A DNA stretch of 64,000 nt, from the NCBI GenBank assembly GCA_019192545.1, contig JAHCMI010000033.1, positions 1 to 64,000 of the forward strand. Reading direction: 5' to 3'. The notes under the pieces were generated by a model. It did not search any database. It had not been told where the DNA came from and saw only the letters and a program-made list of their open reading frames with translations. A program made the translations under genes and the position numbers. Source of the stretch: Rivularia sp. MS3 (lineage in GTDB: Bacteria > Cyanobacteriota > Cyanobacteriia > Cyanobacteriales > Nostocaceae). Of the stretch, positions 1-8,583 are shown in pieces (position 1 is the stretch's first letter; each line of letters opens with the position of its first letter).

Positions 1-237
1 ATATTTCGGTAATTTTTATTCAGAATTTAGCATACTAACAACTGATGAGCCAAAAATAATTAATAGCTCAATATAGGATTAAACTATATAGCTATCATAA
101 GATAAATATAAATAATCTTAGTATTAAATTTTTGCTTCAACCATAGTGCATTTACCCTCCTTACTGACAAGAGCTTGATTAAAGCCTGTTTCATCGGTCA
201 TTGTTGGTTAAATAACTATAAATAGCGTTGAATAAAT

Positions 238-1215
238 TTATTTTTTTTTTGCTGATTCAATCAAAACAATTTTTCGCAAATTAGAATTATGTAAATTGCC
301 ACGGCGCGCTATAGCTGAAGCAAGTAGAAGCCTCCAGGCAGTTAAAGACAAAACAGAAGTATCTGCGAGTTTAAGAAAATTTTTTACCTTCTTCTGCTTC
401 AATGCAACCAAAGCCCAGTGTAGTTTCAAGTAATTTTTAATATCATTAAAAGCAGGAATTTGAGAGCGATGCTGTTCGTCAACCAAAGCATAAATCTTCT
501 CCTTCATTGAAATATTCGTACTCAAACGTTTTTTGAGAAAGATTTTTTGGTCGTATCCCCCAGACCAAATCGTTCGATAAGCTAAGCATTCATTAATAAA
601 AATAGCATCTCCAAACTGAGCAATACGAATCCAAGAATCAATATCATCGCAGCCAGTTAACTTAATATCCCATCCACCACTTTTTAAGAAAGCTTCACGA
701 GTACAGGCAACCTGAACTGGCGTACCAAACGGTAATCTTTCCAGAAGCATACCGAAATGAATATCAGCTTGAGGAATGTAAAAGGCTTTACCAGGACCTA
801 AAGTTGGTGTACGTCTAATTTCGACTTCTAATTCCGAAACTTGAGCCGCAACACAAGAGCAGATAACAGCATTTTCACAAAGCGCGATCGCCTCTTGCAT
901 TTCCTCCAGACAATTAGGAGCTAGATAATCGTCATCATCTAAAAATTTAATCCACTCACCTCCAGCCAGAGCAATCCCAGCATTCACCGTAGCAGCATGA
1001 CCGGAATTAGAACTATTACAAGTGTAAACTAACCGCTGCTGTTGTTGTGTTGGTAGCTGTTTCCGAAAATTTTCTACATACTCAAAAGTCCCATCAGAAG
1101 AACAATCATCAGCAACTATTACTTCGCACTCAAGAGTTTGGTTAAGGGCAGAATTAATTGCTCGTTTGAGTAAATTTAAACGGTTATAGGTTGCAATCAC
1201 AACGCTAAATTTCAT
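238..1215 (-). CDS. Family 2 glycosyltransferase (GT-A fold)
   Basis: Probably transfers a sugar from a nucleotide-sugar donor to a cell-surface polysaccharide or glycolipid; the acceptor cannot be told from sequence. The N-terminus has the GT2 signature SVVIATYNR, followed by the nucleotide-binding VIVADDCSSDGTFE and the metal-binding acidic run FLDDDDYLAPN near residue 92-102. A later GCDDIDSWIRIAQ segment fits the acceptor side of the active site. At 325 residues it is a soluble single-domain enzyme with no obvious membrane segment. The ATG at 1215 begins directly with the conserved beta strand, so the start is well placed. It stands alone, divergent from rplS. Family assignment is firm; substrate is unknown. 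Confidence 0.88.
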   Translation of the reverse strand: MKFSVVIATYNRLNLLKRAINSALNQTLECEVIVADDCSSDGTFEYVENFRKQLPTQQQQRLVYTCNSSNSGHAATVNAGIALAGGEWIKFLDDDDYLAPNCLEEMQEAIALCENAVICSCVAAQVSELEVEIRRTPTLGPGKAFYIPQADIHFGMLLERLPFGTPVQVACTREAFLKSGGWDIKLTGCDDIDSWIRIAQFGDAIFINECLAYRTIWSGGYDQKIFLKKRLSTNISMKEKIYALVDEQHRSQIPAFNDIKNYLKLHWALVALKQKKVKNFLKLADTSVLSLTAWRLLLASAIARRGNLHNSNLRKIVLIESAKKK

Positions 1216-1381
1216 ACACTTAGTACTTTAAATACAGCCCTACGAACTAGCGAACATAAAAATAAATTCTGCTTCATACATAAAGATCTTGCAATATCTT
1301 AAATAATGATTTTAAATTAGTGGACTAAATCATCGATATTGATTTATTATTAGCGATCGTGAGATTTGAACACAACCCATA

Positions 1382-1436
1382 GCGACCGGCATCATTCTGC
1401 GGCAGGTCGTTTCCTATCCCGAACCTTGGTATCGGG
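1382..1436 (+). promoter_or_regulatory. Two tandem hairpins in the rplS leader
   Basis: Two stem-loops sit just before rplS. The first pairs CGACC (1383-1387) with GGTCG (1405-1409), with a GC-rich inner part. The second pairs CCCGAACC with GGTATCGGG (1418-1436), with only a few loop bases. Tandem leader hairpins before a ribosomal protein gene suggest autogenous control, as known for several r-protein leaders. No cyanobacterial L19 leader is known to me, so the regulatory role is inferred. Confidence 0.35.
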
Positions 1437-1462
1437 CTTGCAAACAAGATAGAGAATTTGAA

Positions 1463-1825
1463 ATGAACGTACAGCAAATAATCCGTGACATAGAATCGGA
1501 ACAGCTAAAAACCGACTTACCAACAATTTACGTAGGCGATACCGTGAAAGTTGGAGTCAAAATTAAAGAAGGCGAAAAATTTCGCGTACAGCCCTACGAA
1601 GGAGTTGTAATTTCCATGCGTAATGGCGGAATCAATGAAACTATTACAGTTCGCAAAGTATTTCAAGGTGTTGGTGTAGAAAGAGTATTTCTTTTACATT
1701 CTCCTCGAATTGACAACATTAAAGTAATGCGTCGCGGTAAAGTACGACGGGCTAAACTTTATTATCTCCGCAATCGCGTTGGTAAAGCTACCCGCATTCA
1801 ACAACGCTTTGACCGCTCTTTGTAA
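1463..1825 (+). CDS. rplS: 50S ribosomal protein L19
   Basis: Structural protein at the 30S-50S interface. The 120 residues match L19: an N-terminal helix ([16 protein letters not shown]), the SH3-like core with [20 protein letters not shown] and the conserved YEGVVISM, then [16 protein letters not shown] and a basic C-terminal segment [14 protein letters not shown]. Length is normal for a bacterial L19. The ATG lies just downstream of two leader hairpins. It is followed by tRNA-Trp and the secE-nusG-L11-L1-L10-L12 block, so this gene heads a translation/transcription gene group, although about 500 bases and a hairpin separate it from secE. Confidence 0.97.
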   Translation: MNVQQIIRDIESEQLKTDLPTIYVGDTVKVGVKIKEGEKFRVQPYEGVVISMRNGGINETITVRKVFQGVGVERVFLLHSPRIDNIKVMRRGKVRRAKLYYLRNRVGKATRIQQRFDRSL

Positions 1826-1919
1826 GGTTAACAATTGTCCGCTCCCAATGAAACAGCATTTACCAAAAGCGGTATCTTCCTATTTGCTCCGGACAGGCTG
1901 CGAAGATAGGCTCTGTGTG

Positions 1920-1946
1920 TTGGGGAAAAGAAATATTTCCCCAAAC
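1920..1946 (+). terminator. Hairpin after rplS
   Basis: An inverted repeat TTGGGGAAA / TTTCCCCAA encloses a short A-rich loop about 100 bases after the rplS stop. There is no T run directly behind it, so it may be a processing or stability hairpin and not a classical intrinsic terminator. Confidence 0.35.
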
Positions 1947-2078
1947 TGAGCGGCAAATATCGATGTACTAGGTGCCTTTTGGGCAACATAAAGGTAAATT
2001 TCCATAAAAATGGATCTTAAATGACATAATTGAGTTAAAATAAATAAGACTAATTTAAACAGTCATTAAAAAGCTTGT

Positions 2079-2151
2079 GCGCTCTTAGTTCAGTTGGTAG
2101 AACGCAGGTCTCCAAAACCTGATGTCGGGGGTTCGAGTCCTCCAGGGCGCG
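2079..2151 (+). tRNA. trnW: tRNA-Trp (CCA anticodon)
   Basis: A 73-base cloverleaf can be folded directly. The acceptor arms GCGCTCT (2079-2085) and AGGGCGC (2144-2150) pair over 7 bp with one G-T, followed by discriminator G. The anticodon stem CAGGT/ACCTG (2105-2109, 2117-2121) holds loop CTCCAAA with anticodon CCA at 2112-2114. The T arm carries GGGGGTTCGAGTCCTCC. The 3' CCA is not encoded. A tRNA-Trp gene just ahead of secE-nusG is a common bacterial arrangement. Confidence 0.97.
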
Positions 2152-2167
2152 CTCAAAAATAAAGTGC

Positions 2168-2240
2168 AGCCCGGAAGCTTTGCAGTATTTACTGCAACAT
2201 CAGTATTAACTGATAGTTTCGGGTTGATTTTATTTTTATA
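2168..2240 (+). terminator. Possible hairpin terminator after tRNA-Trp
   Basis: CCCGGAA near 2169 can pair with TTTCGGG near 2217, with small internal stems (GCAGT..ACTGC and CAGTATTAACTG), followed by TTGATTTTATTTTT. This resembles a terminator separating the tRNA from secE. Pairing was done by eye. Confidence 0.4.
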
Positions 2241-2351
2241 GCAGCTTTATATATCTGAATTATAAATAATGGTCAAATTTAAAGCTGTTACTATTGATGG
2301 AGGGAAACCTTCGGTGTAACAAGAATGTATGTTTGGGGAGAGGTTCATACC

Positions 2352-2576
2352 GTGGCCAAAAAAAACGAAGCACAAATGCAAGAATTAGATAGCGGGTTTA
2401 GTGTAGGCAACTTCTTAAAAGGAACTAGAGAAGAGTTTGAGAAAGTTGTTTGGCCAAGTCGTAAACAGCTCGTCAGTGAATCCGCAGCCGTGCTGTTGAT
2501 GGTAACCCTTTCCGCTACAGTAATATTTTTTGTAGATAAATTCTTTGCTTGGGCAGCAACAGTAATATTCAAATGA
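2352..2576 (+). CDS. secE: Preprotein translocase subunit SecE
   Basis: Small essential subunit of the SecYEG channel in the membrane. The protein has a short charged N-terminus, the conserved amphipathic segment EFEKVVWPSRKQLVSES and one membrane helix (AAVLLMVTLSATVIFFVDKFF), the single-span SecE typical of cyanobacteria. I prefer the GTG at 2352 (VAKKNEAQ...), which has a purine-rich GGGGAGAG sequence about 10 bases upstream; an in-frame ATG at 2325 would add nine residues unlike SecE. The stop codon overlaps the nusG start (ATGA), which indicates translational coupling. Confidence 0.93.
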   Translation: MAKKNEAQMQELDSGFSVGNFLKGTREEFEKVVWPSRKQLVSESAAVLLMVTLSATVIFFVDKFFAWAATVIFK

Positions 2577-3214
2577 ATTCTGCAACAGACGAAGATCGTA
2601 ATTCGCCGTTGCAGCCAGAGGAAACAGATGCACCATCAAATAATGGCGTAAAGTCATCTCGTTGGTATGCAGTACAAGTAGCTTCTGGCTGCGAGAAGCG
2701 TGTAAAAACAAACTTGGAGCAGCGTATTCAAACTTTTGATGTCGCTGATAAAATTATTCAAGTAGAAATTCCGCACACGCCAACAGTTAAGATTCGTAAA
2801 GATGGCAGTCGCTATCAAACAGAAGAAAAGGTATTTCCTGGCTACGTACTGGTGAAAATGCAAATGGAAGATGATATATGGCAGGTAGTGCGAAACACTC
2901 CCCATGTAATCAACTTCGTAGGTGCAGAACAAAAACGCGGTACCGGTAGAGGTCGCGGTCATGTTAAACCGCTTCCACTTTCTCATAGTGAAGTAGAAAG
3001 AATCTTTAAGCAAGCTACCGAACAACAGGAAGTAGTTAAAGTTGACATGGCTGTTGGTGATAAGATAGTCGTGCTTTCAGGTCCATTTAAAGATTTTGAA
3101 GGTGAGGTAATCGAAGTCAGTCCGGAAAGAAACAAGCTCAAAGCTTCGCTTTCGATTTTCGGAAGAGAAACGCCAGTAGAATTAGAATTTAATCAAGTAG
3201 AAAAACAAAGCTAG
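2573..3214 (+). CDS. nusG: Transcription termination/antitermination protein NusG
   Basis: Binds RNA polymerase and links it to Rho or the ribosome. The 213-residue product shows the NGN domain starting at RWYAVQVASGCEKRVKTNLEQR, the VFPGYVLVKM core and FVGAEQ, then a C-terminal KOW domain with VGDKIVVLSGPFKDFEGEV. The N-terminus is an acidic, low-complexity extension of about 25 residues, usual in cyanobacteria. I chose ATG 2573 because it overlaps the secE stop by four bases (ATGA); an upstream in-frame start at 2549 lies inside secE. Six bases separate it from rplK. Confidence 0.96.
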   Translation: MNSATDEDRNSPLQPEETDAPSNNGVKSSRWYAVQVASGCEKRVKTNLEQRIQTFDVADKIIQVEIPHTPTVKIRKDGSRYQTEEKVFPGYVLVKMQMEDDIWQVVRNTPHVINFVGAEQKRGTGRGRGHVKPLPLSHSEVERIFKQATEQQEVVKVDMAVGDKIVVLSGPFKDFEGEVIEVSPERNKLKASLSIFGRETPVELEFNQVEKQS

Positions 3215-3220
3215 TAAGAA

Positions 3221-3646
3221 ATGGCGAAGAAAGTAACGGCGATTATTAAGCTGGCTCTGCAAGCAGGGAAAGCTAACCCAGCGCCCCCTGTAGGGCCTGC
3301 TTTAGGTCAGCACGGTGTTAACATCATGATGTTTTGTAAGGAGTACAACGCCAAAACAGCCGATAAAGCTGGGATGGTAATTCCTGTAGAAATTTCGGTT
3401 TTTGAAGACCGGAGTTTTACATTTATCTTAAAAACTCCTCCTGCGTCGGTGTTAATTACTAAAGCAGCCAAGATTGATAAAGGTTCGGCCGAACCGCAAA
3501 AGGTTAAAGTTGGTTCCATAACAAAAGACCAATTGCGAGAAATCGCTGAAACCAAAATGCCCGATTTGAACGCTAACGATATTGAAGCGGCGATGAAAAT
3601 TATTGCGGGTACCGCTCGCAATATGGGTGTGACAGTAAGCGACTAA
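3221..3646 (+). CDS. rplK: 50S ribosomal protein L11
   Basis: L11 sits in the GTPase-associated centre of the 50S subunit. The 141 residues match over their whole length: [40 protein letters not shown] (the conserved proline and glycine rich N-domain), then the 23S-binding C-domain ending [10 protein letters not shown]. The gene starts six bases after nusG, with AAGAAATG just before. It is followed by about 140 bases of heptad-type repeats before rplA. Confidence 0.97.
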   Translation: MAKKVTAIIKLALQAGKANPAPPVGPALGQHGVNIMMFCKEYNAKTADKAGMVIPVEISVFEDRSFTFILKTPPASVLITKAAKIDKGSAEPQKVKVGSITKDQLREIAETKMPDLNANDIEAAMKIIAGTARNMGVTVSD

Positions 3647-3740
3647 TTCAGTTAAGAGTTAGAGTTAAGAGTTAAGATTTATCATTGATTGAGCGATCGC
3701 TAACTAATAACAACTAACCACTAACTACTAACAACTACTA
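3647..3740. repeat. Short tandem heptad-type repeats between rplK and rplA
   Basis: GAGTTAA-type units (GTTAAGAGTTAGAGTTAAGA) are followed by a HIP1 site and then TAACTA-type units on the opposite register. Such short tandemly repeated sequences are known from heterocystous cyanobacteria. Confidence 0.7.
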
Positions 3741-3791
3741 AAAATTATTGGGGGAGAGAATGAATCTCGTTAATTACCCCTGGAGTAAAAA

Positions 3792-4502
3792 ATGGCAAAG
3801 AATAAATTATCGCGTCGTTTAAAGGCGCTGCTTGAGAAAGTCGAAGATAAAGACTACGAACCGATAGAAGCATTGAGTTTGCTGAAAGAAACAGCAACAG
3901 CAAAATTTCCCGAGGCTGCTGAAGCACATATTCGTTTAGGAATCGATCCTAAGTATACAGACCAGCAGTTGCGGACAACAGTAGTACTGCCAAAAGGAAC
4001 CGGACAAACCATTAGAGTGGCAGTAATTGCACGAGGTGAGAAAGTCTCAGAAGCAACAGCCGCTGGTGCTGATGTCGTAGGTTCGGAAGAATTAATTACC
4101 GAAATTCAGCAAGGAAGAATGGATTTCGACAAATTGATTGCGACTCCCGACGTAATGCCGCAGGTAGCAAAACTTGGTAAGTTATTAGGTCCTCGCGGTT
4201 TGATGCCGTCTCCTAAAGGTGGAACCGTAACAACGGACTTAACGGCAGCGATTGAAGAATTTAAAGCTGGTAAATTGGAATTCCGAGCCGACCGTACTGG
4301 CATTGTTCATGTTATGTTTGGTAAGGCTTCTTTCTCTCCAGAAGATTTATTAGTAAACTTGAAGGCATTACAGGAAAGCATTGACCGTAACCGTCCTTCA
4401 GGAGCAAAAGGTCGCTACTGGCGTACTATTTACGTATCCGCCACAATGGGACCATCAATTCGAGTTGATACCAATGCTTTGCGCGATATGAAGACGGCTT
4501 AG
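3792..4502 (+). CDS. rplA: 50S ribosomal protein L1
   Basis: Forms the L1 stalk that helps release deacylated tRNA, and represses its own mRNA in many bacteria. The 236-residue sequence shows [61 protein letters not shown] (a signature loop) and the C-terminal [11 protein letters not shown]. Length is standard. The ATG follows a GGGGGAGAG-containing stretch about 40 bases upstream but has no strong site next to it. Confidence 0.97.
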   Translation: MAKNKLSRRLKALLEKVEDKDYEPIEALSLLKETATAKFPEAAEAHIRLGIDPKYTDQQLRTTVVLPKGTGQTIRVAVIARGEKVSEATAAGADVVGSEELITEIQQGRMDFDKLIATPDVMPQVAKLGKLLGPRGLMPSPKGGTVTTDLTAAIEEFKAGKLEFRADRTGIVHVMFGKASFSPEDLLVNLKALQESIDRNRPSGAKGRYWRTIYVSATMGPSIRVDTNALRDMKTA

Positions 4503-4726
4503 TTACAATTTTGGATTTAGGATTAAATCTACGAGCAAAATGTTTAGCAGTGCGTTTCATTTATTCTGACGGTTTTGAAAAAAACTAATCCGTCAAAATT
4601 GATGCCATAACCTGCTAGAGTCGTAAATTTTTACCTGTGTAATTTTCAGTCTGAATTTACGTGAATCCAAAATCCAAAATCCCAAATCTAAAATTGTTTG
4701 ACTTTGACCAATTTTGAGTTATCATT

Positions 4727-4800
4727 TGTGAGTTATGAGTTTTAAGCAAAAATGCTTTTAATTCCTAACTCTTAACTTCTAACTCTTAACTGAATAATTA
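4727..4800. repeat. Heptad-type repeat run upstream of the L10 leader
   Basis: GAGTTATGAGTTTTAAGC and its near-complement AACTCTTAACTTCTAACTCTTAACT form a pair of converging repeat runs that could also fold back on each other. Same class as the run after rplK. Confidence 0.6.
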
Positions 4801-5034
4801 ACAGCCAGAGACAGTAGGTGCTTTAATAAAAGCTTAATTTCCTGCCTAGGTTTACTCAGAAATCGCCTTGCTTTTAATCTCCAGTAGCGAGATGGTATAA
4901 GGCAGAAGAGACTTATGAAAGCGTAGAGAAACGTTTTCGTAGATATAAAACCTAGATGAATCTTTGTTAAACCCTGGCTGTTGCAGTCAGGGTTTTGTGG
5001 TTTTAAAGGTCGATAAAAACGGAAAGGAGGTGAT
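4800..5034 (+). promoter_or_regulatory. L10 (rplJL) leader with attenuator hairpin and extended ribosome binding site
   Basis: The 235 bases before rplJ carry several stems and end in a near-perfect hairpin: CCCTGGCTG (4972-4980) and CAGTCAGGG (4984-4992), nine pairs with one G-T and a three-base loop, followed by TTTTGTGGTTTT. This looks like an intrinsic terminator placed 45 bases before the gene, so it can act as an attenuator. Bases 5024-5034 (AAAGGAGGTGAT) match the anti-Shine-Dalgarno end of 16S rRNA over 11-12 bases, far longer than usual. L10(L12)4 autoregulation through the leader is established in other bacteria; it is inferred here. Confidence 0.7.
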
Positions 5035-5039
5035 ATGAG

Positions 5040-5618
5040 ATGGGTAGAACCCTAGCGAATAAAAAAGAGATAGTCGCCGATCTCAAACAACTTTTAAATA
5101 AATCTTCTTTAGCGATCGTAATTGACTATGAAGGTTTAAGCGTATCGCAAATTAGCGATTTGCGTAACCGGATGCGCCCTACTGGTACAGTTTGTAAAAG
5201 AACTAAAAATACCTTAATGCGTATTGCCGTTGAAGAAGATACTCAATGGCAGCCAATGACGCAGTATCTTCAAGATTCTTCTGTCTTCTTGTTGGTAGAA
5301 GAAGAATTAAAAGATGCTATTAAAGCTTACGAAGATTTTCAGAAAGCCACCAAGAAAACAAAAATTCGTGGTGGAGTGCTTGAAGGGCAGGCTTTAACTG
5401 TCGATGAAATCAAAGCACTCAAGGAATTACCTTCCAAGCAAGAGCTGATGGCTCGCATTGCTGGTGGTATAAATTCAATTGCAACCGGATTGGCTGTAGG
5501 AGTCAACCAAGTACCGACGAAATTGGGAAGAGGTATCAACCAAGTACCAAGTTCTTTGGCAAGAGCGCTGCAACAAGTATCTCAGAAAGAAGAATCTTCA
5601 GATTCTGGGGATTCCTAG
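5040..5618 (+). CDS. rplJ: 50S ribosomal protein L10
   Basis: Anchors the L7/L12 dimers to the ribosomal stalk. The 192 residues begin MGRTLANKKEIVADLKQLLNKSSLAIVIDYEGLSVSQ, followed by the RNA-binding region RNRMRPTGTVCKRTKNTLMRIA and a C-terminal helical tail that would hold L12. The C-terminus repeats VNQVPTKLGRGINQVPSSLAR and ends in an acidic Ser-rich tail, a common cyanobacterial extension. The ATG at 5040 is set nine bases after a perfect GGAGG. rplL follows after 91 bases. Confidence 0.96.
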   Translation: MGRTLANKKEIVADLKQLLNKSSLAIVIDYEGLSVSQISDLRNRMRPTGTVCKRTKNTLMRIAVEEDTQWQPMTQYLQDSSVFLLVEEELKDAIKAYEDFQKATKKTKIRGGVLEGQALTVDEIKALKELPSKQELMARIAGGINSIATGLAVGVNQVPTKLGRGINQVPSSLARALQQVSQKEESSDSGDS

Positions 5619-5709
5619 AATTTTTAGTTTGTAGTAAAGGCTGAAGCCCTAACTACGAACGAAATAAGAAAATAACAGTTACAACAACAGCAACAACAGG
5701 AGTAGAATT

Positions 5710-6117
5710 ATGTCTGCAAAAACTGATGAAATCATGGAAAGCTTGAAGTCTTTGAGTTTACTTGAAGCTTCCGAATTAGTTAAGCAAATTGAAGAAGTAT
5801 TTCAGGTAGATGCTTCTGCTTCTGGTGGTGGTGGCATGATGATGATGCCCGGAATGATGCCTGGAGCCGCTGGCGGTGGTGAAGCTGAAGCTGCTGAAGA
5901 GAAAACCGAATTTGACGTAGTACTAGAAGACGTACCTGCCGACAAGAAGATTGCTATCCTCAAGGTTGTACGCGGTATTACCGGTTTAGGCTTGAAAGAA
6001 GCAAAAGAAATGGTAGAATCTGCGCCTAAAGCAATCAAAGAAGCGATTGCAAAAGAAGCTGCTGAAGATGCGAAGAAGCAGCTTGAAGAAGCTGGTGCGA
6101 AAGTATCTGTTAAATAG
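5710..6117 (+). CDS. rplL: 50S ribosomal protein L7/L12
   Basis: Flexible stalk protein that recruits translation GTPases. It has the N-terminal dimerisation domain ([21 protein letters not shown]), a hinge rich in Gly, Met and Ala ([19 protein letters not shown]), and the C-terminal domain [22 protein letters not shown]...[11 protein letters not shown]. At 135 residues it is slightly long because of the hinge. AGCAACAACAGGAG lies just before the ATG. It ends the r-protein block; a GC-rich hairpin follows. Confidence 0.97.
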   Translation: MSAKTDEIMESLKSLSLLEASELVKQIEEVFQVDASASGGGGMMMMPGMMPGAAGGGEAEAAEEKTEFDVVLEDVPADKKIAILKVVRGITGLGLKEAKEMVESAPKAIKEAIAKEAAEDAKKQLEEAGAKVSVK

Positions 6118-6188
6118 GTTAGAGGTTAGAAGTCAAAGGTTAAAGGTAATATAATTATTCCTAGTCTTTGACGTGAACGAATATTTGG

Positions 6189-6226
6189 AGGCTCTGCATC
6201 AGTATAAACTGAAGCCAGAGCCTTCA
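6189..6226 (+). terminator. Hairpin terminator after rplL
   Basis: AGGCTCTG (6189-6196) pairs perfectly with CAGAGCCT (6216-6223), with a 19-base loop, followed by TCATTG. The stem is strong but the T run is poor. It lies 70 bases after rplL and closes the ribosomal block. Confidence 0.55.
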
Positions 6227-6252
6227 TTGTATGTATTATCAGATTTGATTTC

Positions 6253-6425
6253 TAACCGTTATAAAACCTCTAACCTCTAACCTTTAATATCAATTCCGGT
6301 TGCACCAGAATTATTAAAAAAAACCGCAGAGAGCGCAGAGGAAAGAAGAAGAAAAAATCTATATCATACCGATATAAACGGAAACGATATAACCTCTAAC
6401 CTTTAACCTTTAACCTTTGACTTAT
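6253..6425. repeat. TAACCT heptad repeats between rplL and the kinase gene
   Basis: Two runs of AACCTCTAACCT and AACCTTTAACCTTTAACC flank about 90 bases of unique sequence. The second run (6388-6420) reaches the stop codon of the minus-strand kinase gene. Related runs occur at 19160, 48050 and 48682. Confidence 0.7.
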
Positions 6426-6426
6426 C

Positions 6427-8211
6427 TTAATGTAAATCGGCATCCCAAACGGCGATATAAACTCTACCTTCTCGATTACGCTGTATTGTTCCTTTTAAAT
6501 TTCCTGTTTGAAAAGAATATTTATTAGTTTGGCGCTGATAAACTTGCTGCAATCCTTGTTGAATGTCGCCATTCATATTACCTTTTAACATTCCTTGTAA
6601 GGTATTTTGCATCGTGTTTGCTCCTACTGATTGAGCTAAGCTAGCTTCAGTTTGTCGTAATTTACCAGATTGTCGGTCGAATAATAAACCCAAATCTACA
6701 TTAGGCTGTAGTTTATAAAGATAGGCATTGGTATTCCATAAACCTCGGGAAACTTTTGTCGGTTTTCCTAAAGTTGCTTTAACGTTGCTTTCGGAGCTAC
6801 CTGTAGGAAATACTGGAAAACTGACATTTGTAGGATTATTATTTTCTTGTTTTTCAGCTTTTGGTGGTATGGAAGCTATGGGGCTAGGTGTAACAGTTGG
6901 AATAGGTTTAGGAGTAGAAAATATTTGCGGTTGGGGTTGTGGTGTAAAAATAGGTGCCGGTTGCGTATTTTCAGGTATTGGTTTTGATGTTGGTTCGATA
7001 ATTTGTTCTTGCTGCGGTTGTGGTGGAGCAATTTGTGGTTGTGGTGGAGGTTGAATTTCTGGGGTTAGAGTTGGTTTGGGGGAAGGAATTAAATTATTAT
7101 CACCGTCACTGTCAATTGATTCTGGTGGTGGAGTTTGGGAAATTACAATATCTTCTTCTGGTTGTTGGCGGTTGAAATTAGCGATCGCTATTCCCCCAAT
7201 TAATCCAGCGCCGAGTAAACTACCAAAAATTAAACTTGGTTTGAGCCAATTTGGCGAATTTGAATTTAAGTTTGAATTTGAATTTATATGTTTTTGTGGA
7301 ATTCCCTTTGCAGGAGATACTGCAACTGTTTTTTGAGTATTTTGAGTATTTTGAGTATTTGATATTGGTGGAGTCGCATTAGCTTGTGTATTTGAGTGCA
7401 AAGCATAAAGCATTTTGCTTGCCGTGCTGTAGCGACTATCTATATCAGGATTGATTGCTTTGTTGATTAATGTTTTTAAGGAAGTAGAAATTTCAAGTGC
7501 GTAAATTTCCCATAATATTTCACCAGTTTGGGGATTCGTTTCTAATTCTTGCGGATGTTTGCCAGTTAGTAAATAAATTGCCGTTAAGCCCAAACTGTAA
7601 ATATCGGTAGCGAAAACCGCACGCCCTATTGCTTGTTCGATTGGCATATATCCTGGTGTTCCAATCACCATCGATTGCGTGGGATTACCCGAGGAATTGA
7701 TTGCAGTACGCACTGTCTCTTTTACCGCACCAAAATCAATTAAAACAGGTTTGTTGTTAGAACTACGAAGGATTATATTATCTGGTTTGATATCGCGGTG
7801 AATTATTCCTTTTGAGTGGACGTATTCTAAAACACTTAACAAGCTGAGTAAAATTTCTCTAACGGCTTGTTCGTTTAAACATCCGTTGGTTTCAACAATA
7901 TCGCTTAAAGTTTTTCCTTGAATCCATTCTTGAACCAAGTAAAATAAACCATCTTCGGAAAAATAAGCAAAAAGATTGGGAATTTGCTCGCTACCTTCAC
8001 CGAGAAATTCTAAAGTTGCTGCCTCTCGTTCAAATTTTTGCTGAATCTTTTGATAGGTTTTTGGTTCGTTTGCTAATGGCTTGAGTTGCTTGATTACACA
8101 ACGTCGGCGAGAAGGAAGATGAGTATCTTCTGCTAAAAAGGTTTCGCCAAATCCACCAGCACCTAACACCTGGATAACTTGATAACGATTGTTCAGTAAC
8201 TTTGCTGTCAT
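6427..8211 (-). CDS. Membrane-anchored Ser/Thr protein kinase (Hanks type)
   Basis: Predicted to phosphorylate proteins on Ser/Thr from the cytoplasmic side. Counting from ATG 8211, the kinase domain covers about residues 8-275: glycine loop LGAGGFGET (about 17-25), the catalytic Lys in VIKQL (41), HRDIKPDN (138-145), DFG (159-161) and GTPGYMPIEQ. All catalytic residues are present. A Pro/Gln-rich linker with one membrane helix (SLIFGSLLGAGLIGGIAIA) leads to a C-terminal domain of about 120 residues ending RVYIAVWDADLH that would lie outside the membrane and may sense a signal. The TTG at 8256 would add 15 residues; ATG 8211 (MTAKLLNNRYQV) fits the family better. Target unknown. Confidence 0.92.
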   Translation of the reverse strand: MTAKLLNNRYQVIQVLGAGGFGETFLAEDTHLPSRRRCVIKQLKPLANEPKTYQKIQQKFEREAATLEFLGEGSEQIPNLFAYFSEDGLFYLVQEWIQGKTLSDIVETNGCLNEQAVREILLSLLSVLEYVHSKGIIHRDIKPDNIILRSSNNKPVLIDFGAVKETVRTAINSSGNPTQSMVIGTPGYMPIEQAIGRAVFATDIYSLGLTAIYLLTGKHPQELETNPQTGEILWEIYALEISTSLKTLINKAINPDIDSRYSTASKMLYALHSNTQANATPPISNTQNTQNTQKTVAVSPAKGIPQKHINSNSNLNSNSPNWLKPSLIFGSLLGAGLIGGIAIANFNRQQPEEDIVISQTPPPESIDSDGDNNLIPSPKPTLTPEIQPPPQPQIAPPQPQQEQIIEPTSKPIPENTQPAPIFTPQPQPQIFSTPKPIPTVTPSPIASIPPKAEKQENNNPTNVSFPVFPTGSSESNVKATLGKPTKVSRGLWNTNAYLYKLQPNVDLGLLFDRQSGKLRQTEASLAQSVGANTMQNTLQGMLKGNMNGDIQQGLQQVYQRQTNKYSFQTGNLKGTIQRNREGRVYIAVWDADLH

Positions 8212-8583
8212 CTGTTTAAACGAGTTGATAGTACTCCAATCGATGCCGCGAGCCAATTTTTAATTTATCTTATTTATCTCAATTGTGCTGACGTTGTTGG
8301 TAGTCAAATTTATCCCGGTTTTATTTTTGATTATTTTTTATTCAGAGAAAATACTTTATATTATCAACAGAATTACTGTGATGATTCAAACAACCCAAGC
8401 TGCTCGATTGTTGAAAATTTGCACTAAAAGAGTTCGGATTGTCTGAGTAACTCTTCGCCTTGAAAAGCGATTGAAAAAAACATTCTAATAGATGCGTTAC
8501 GTTAATGCGACAAGACACCGGCGATCGCTAGCAACGAAAAACATCTGCTATGGTGCGTTGCCCCTGACAACACACCCTAATTT

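Noticed and set aside
1..237. AT-rich start of the window
   Set aside because: No gene, repeat or hairpin found; it is only the region after the glycosyltransferase stop.
2269..2319. 16-codon frame MVKFKAVTIDGGKPSV before secE
   Set aside because: Could be a leader peptide, but there is no ribosome binding site, and such frames are expected by chance.
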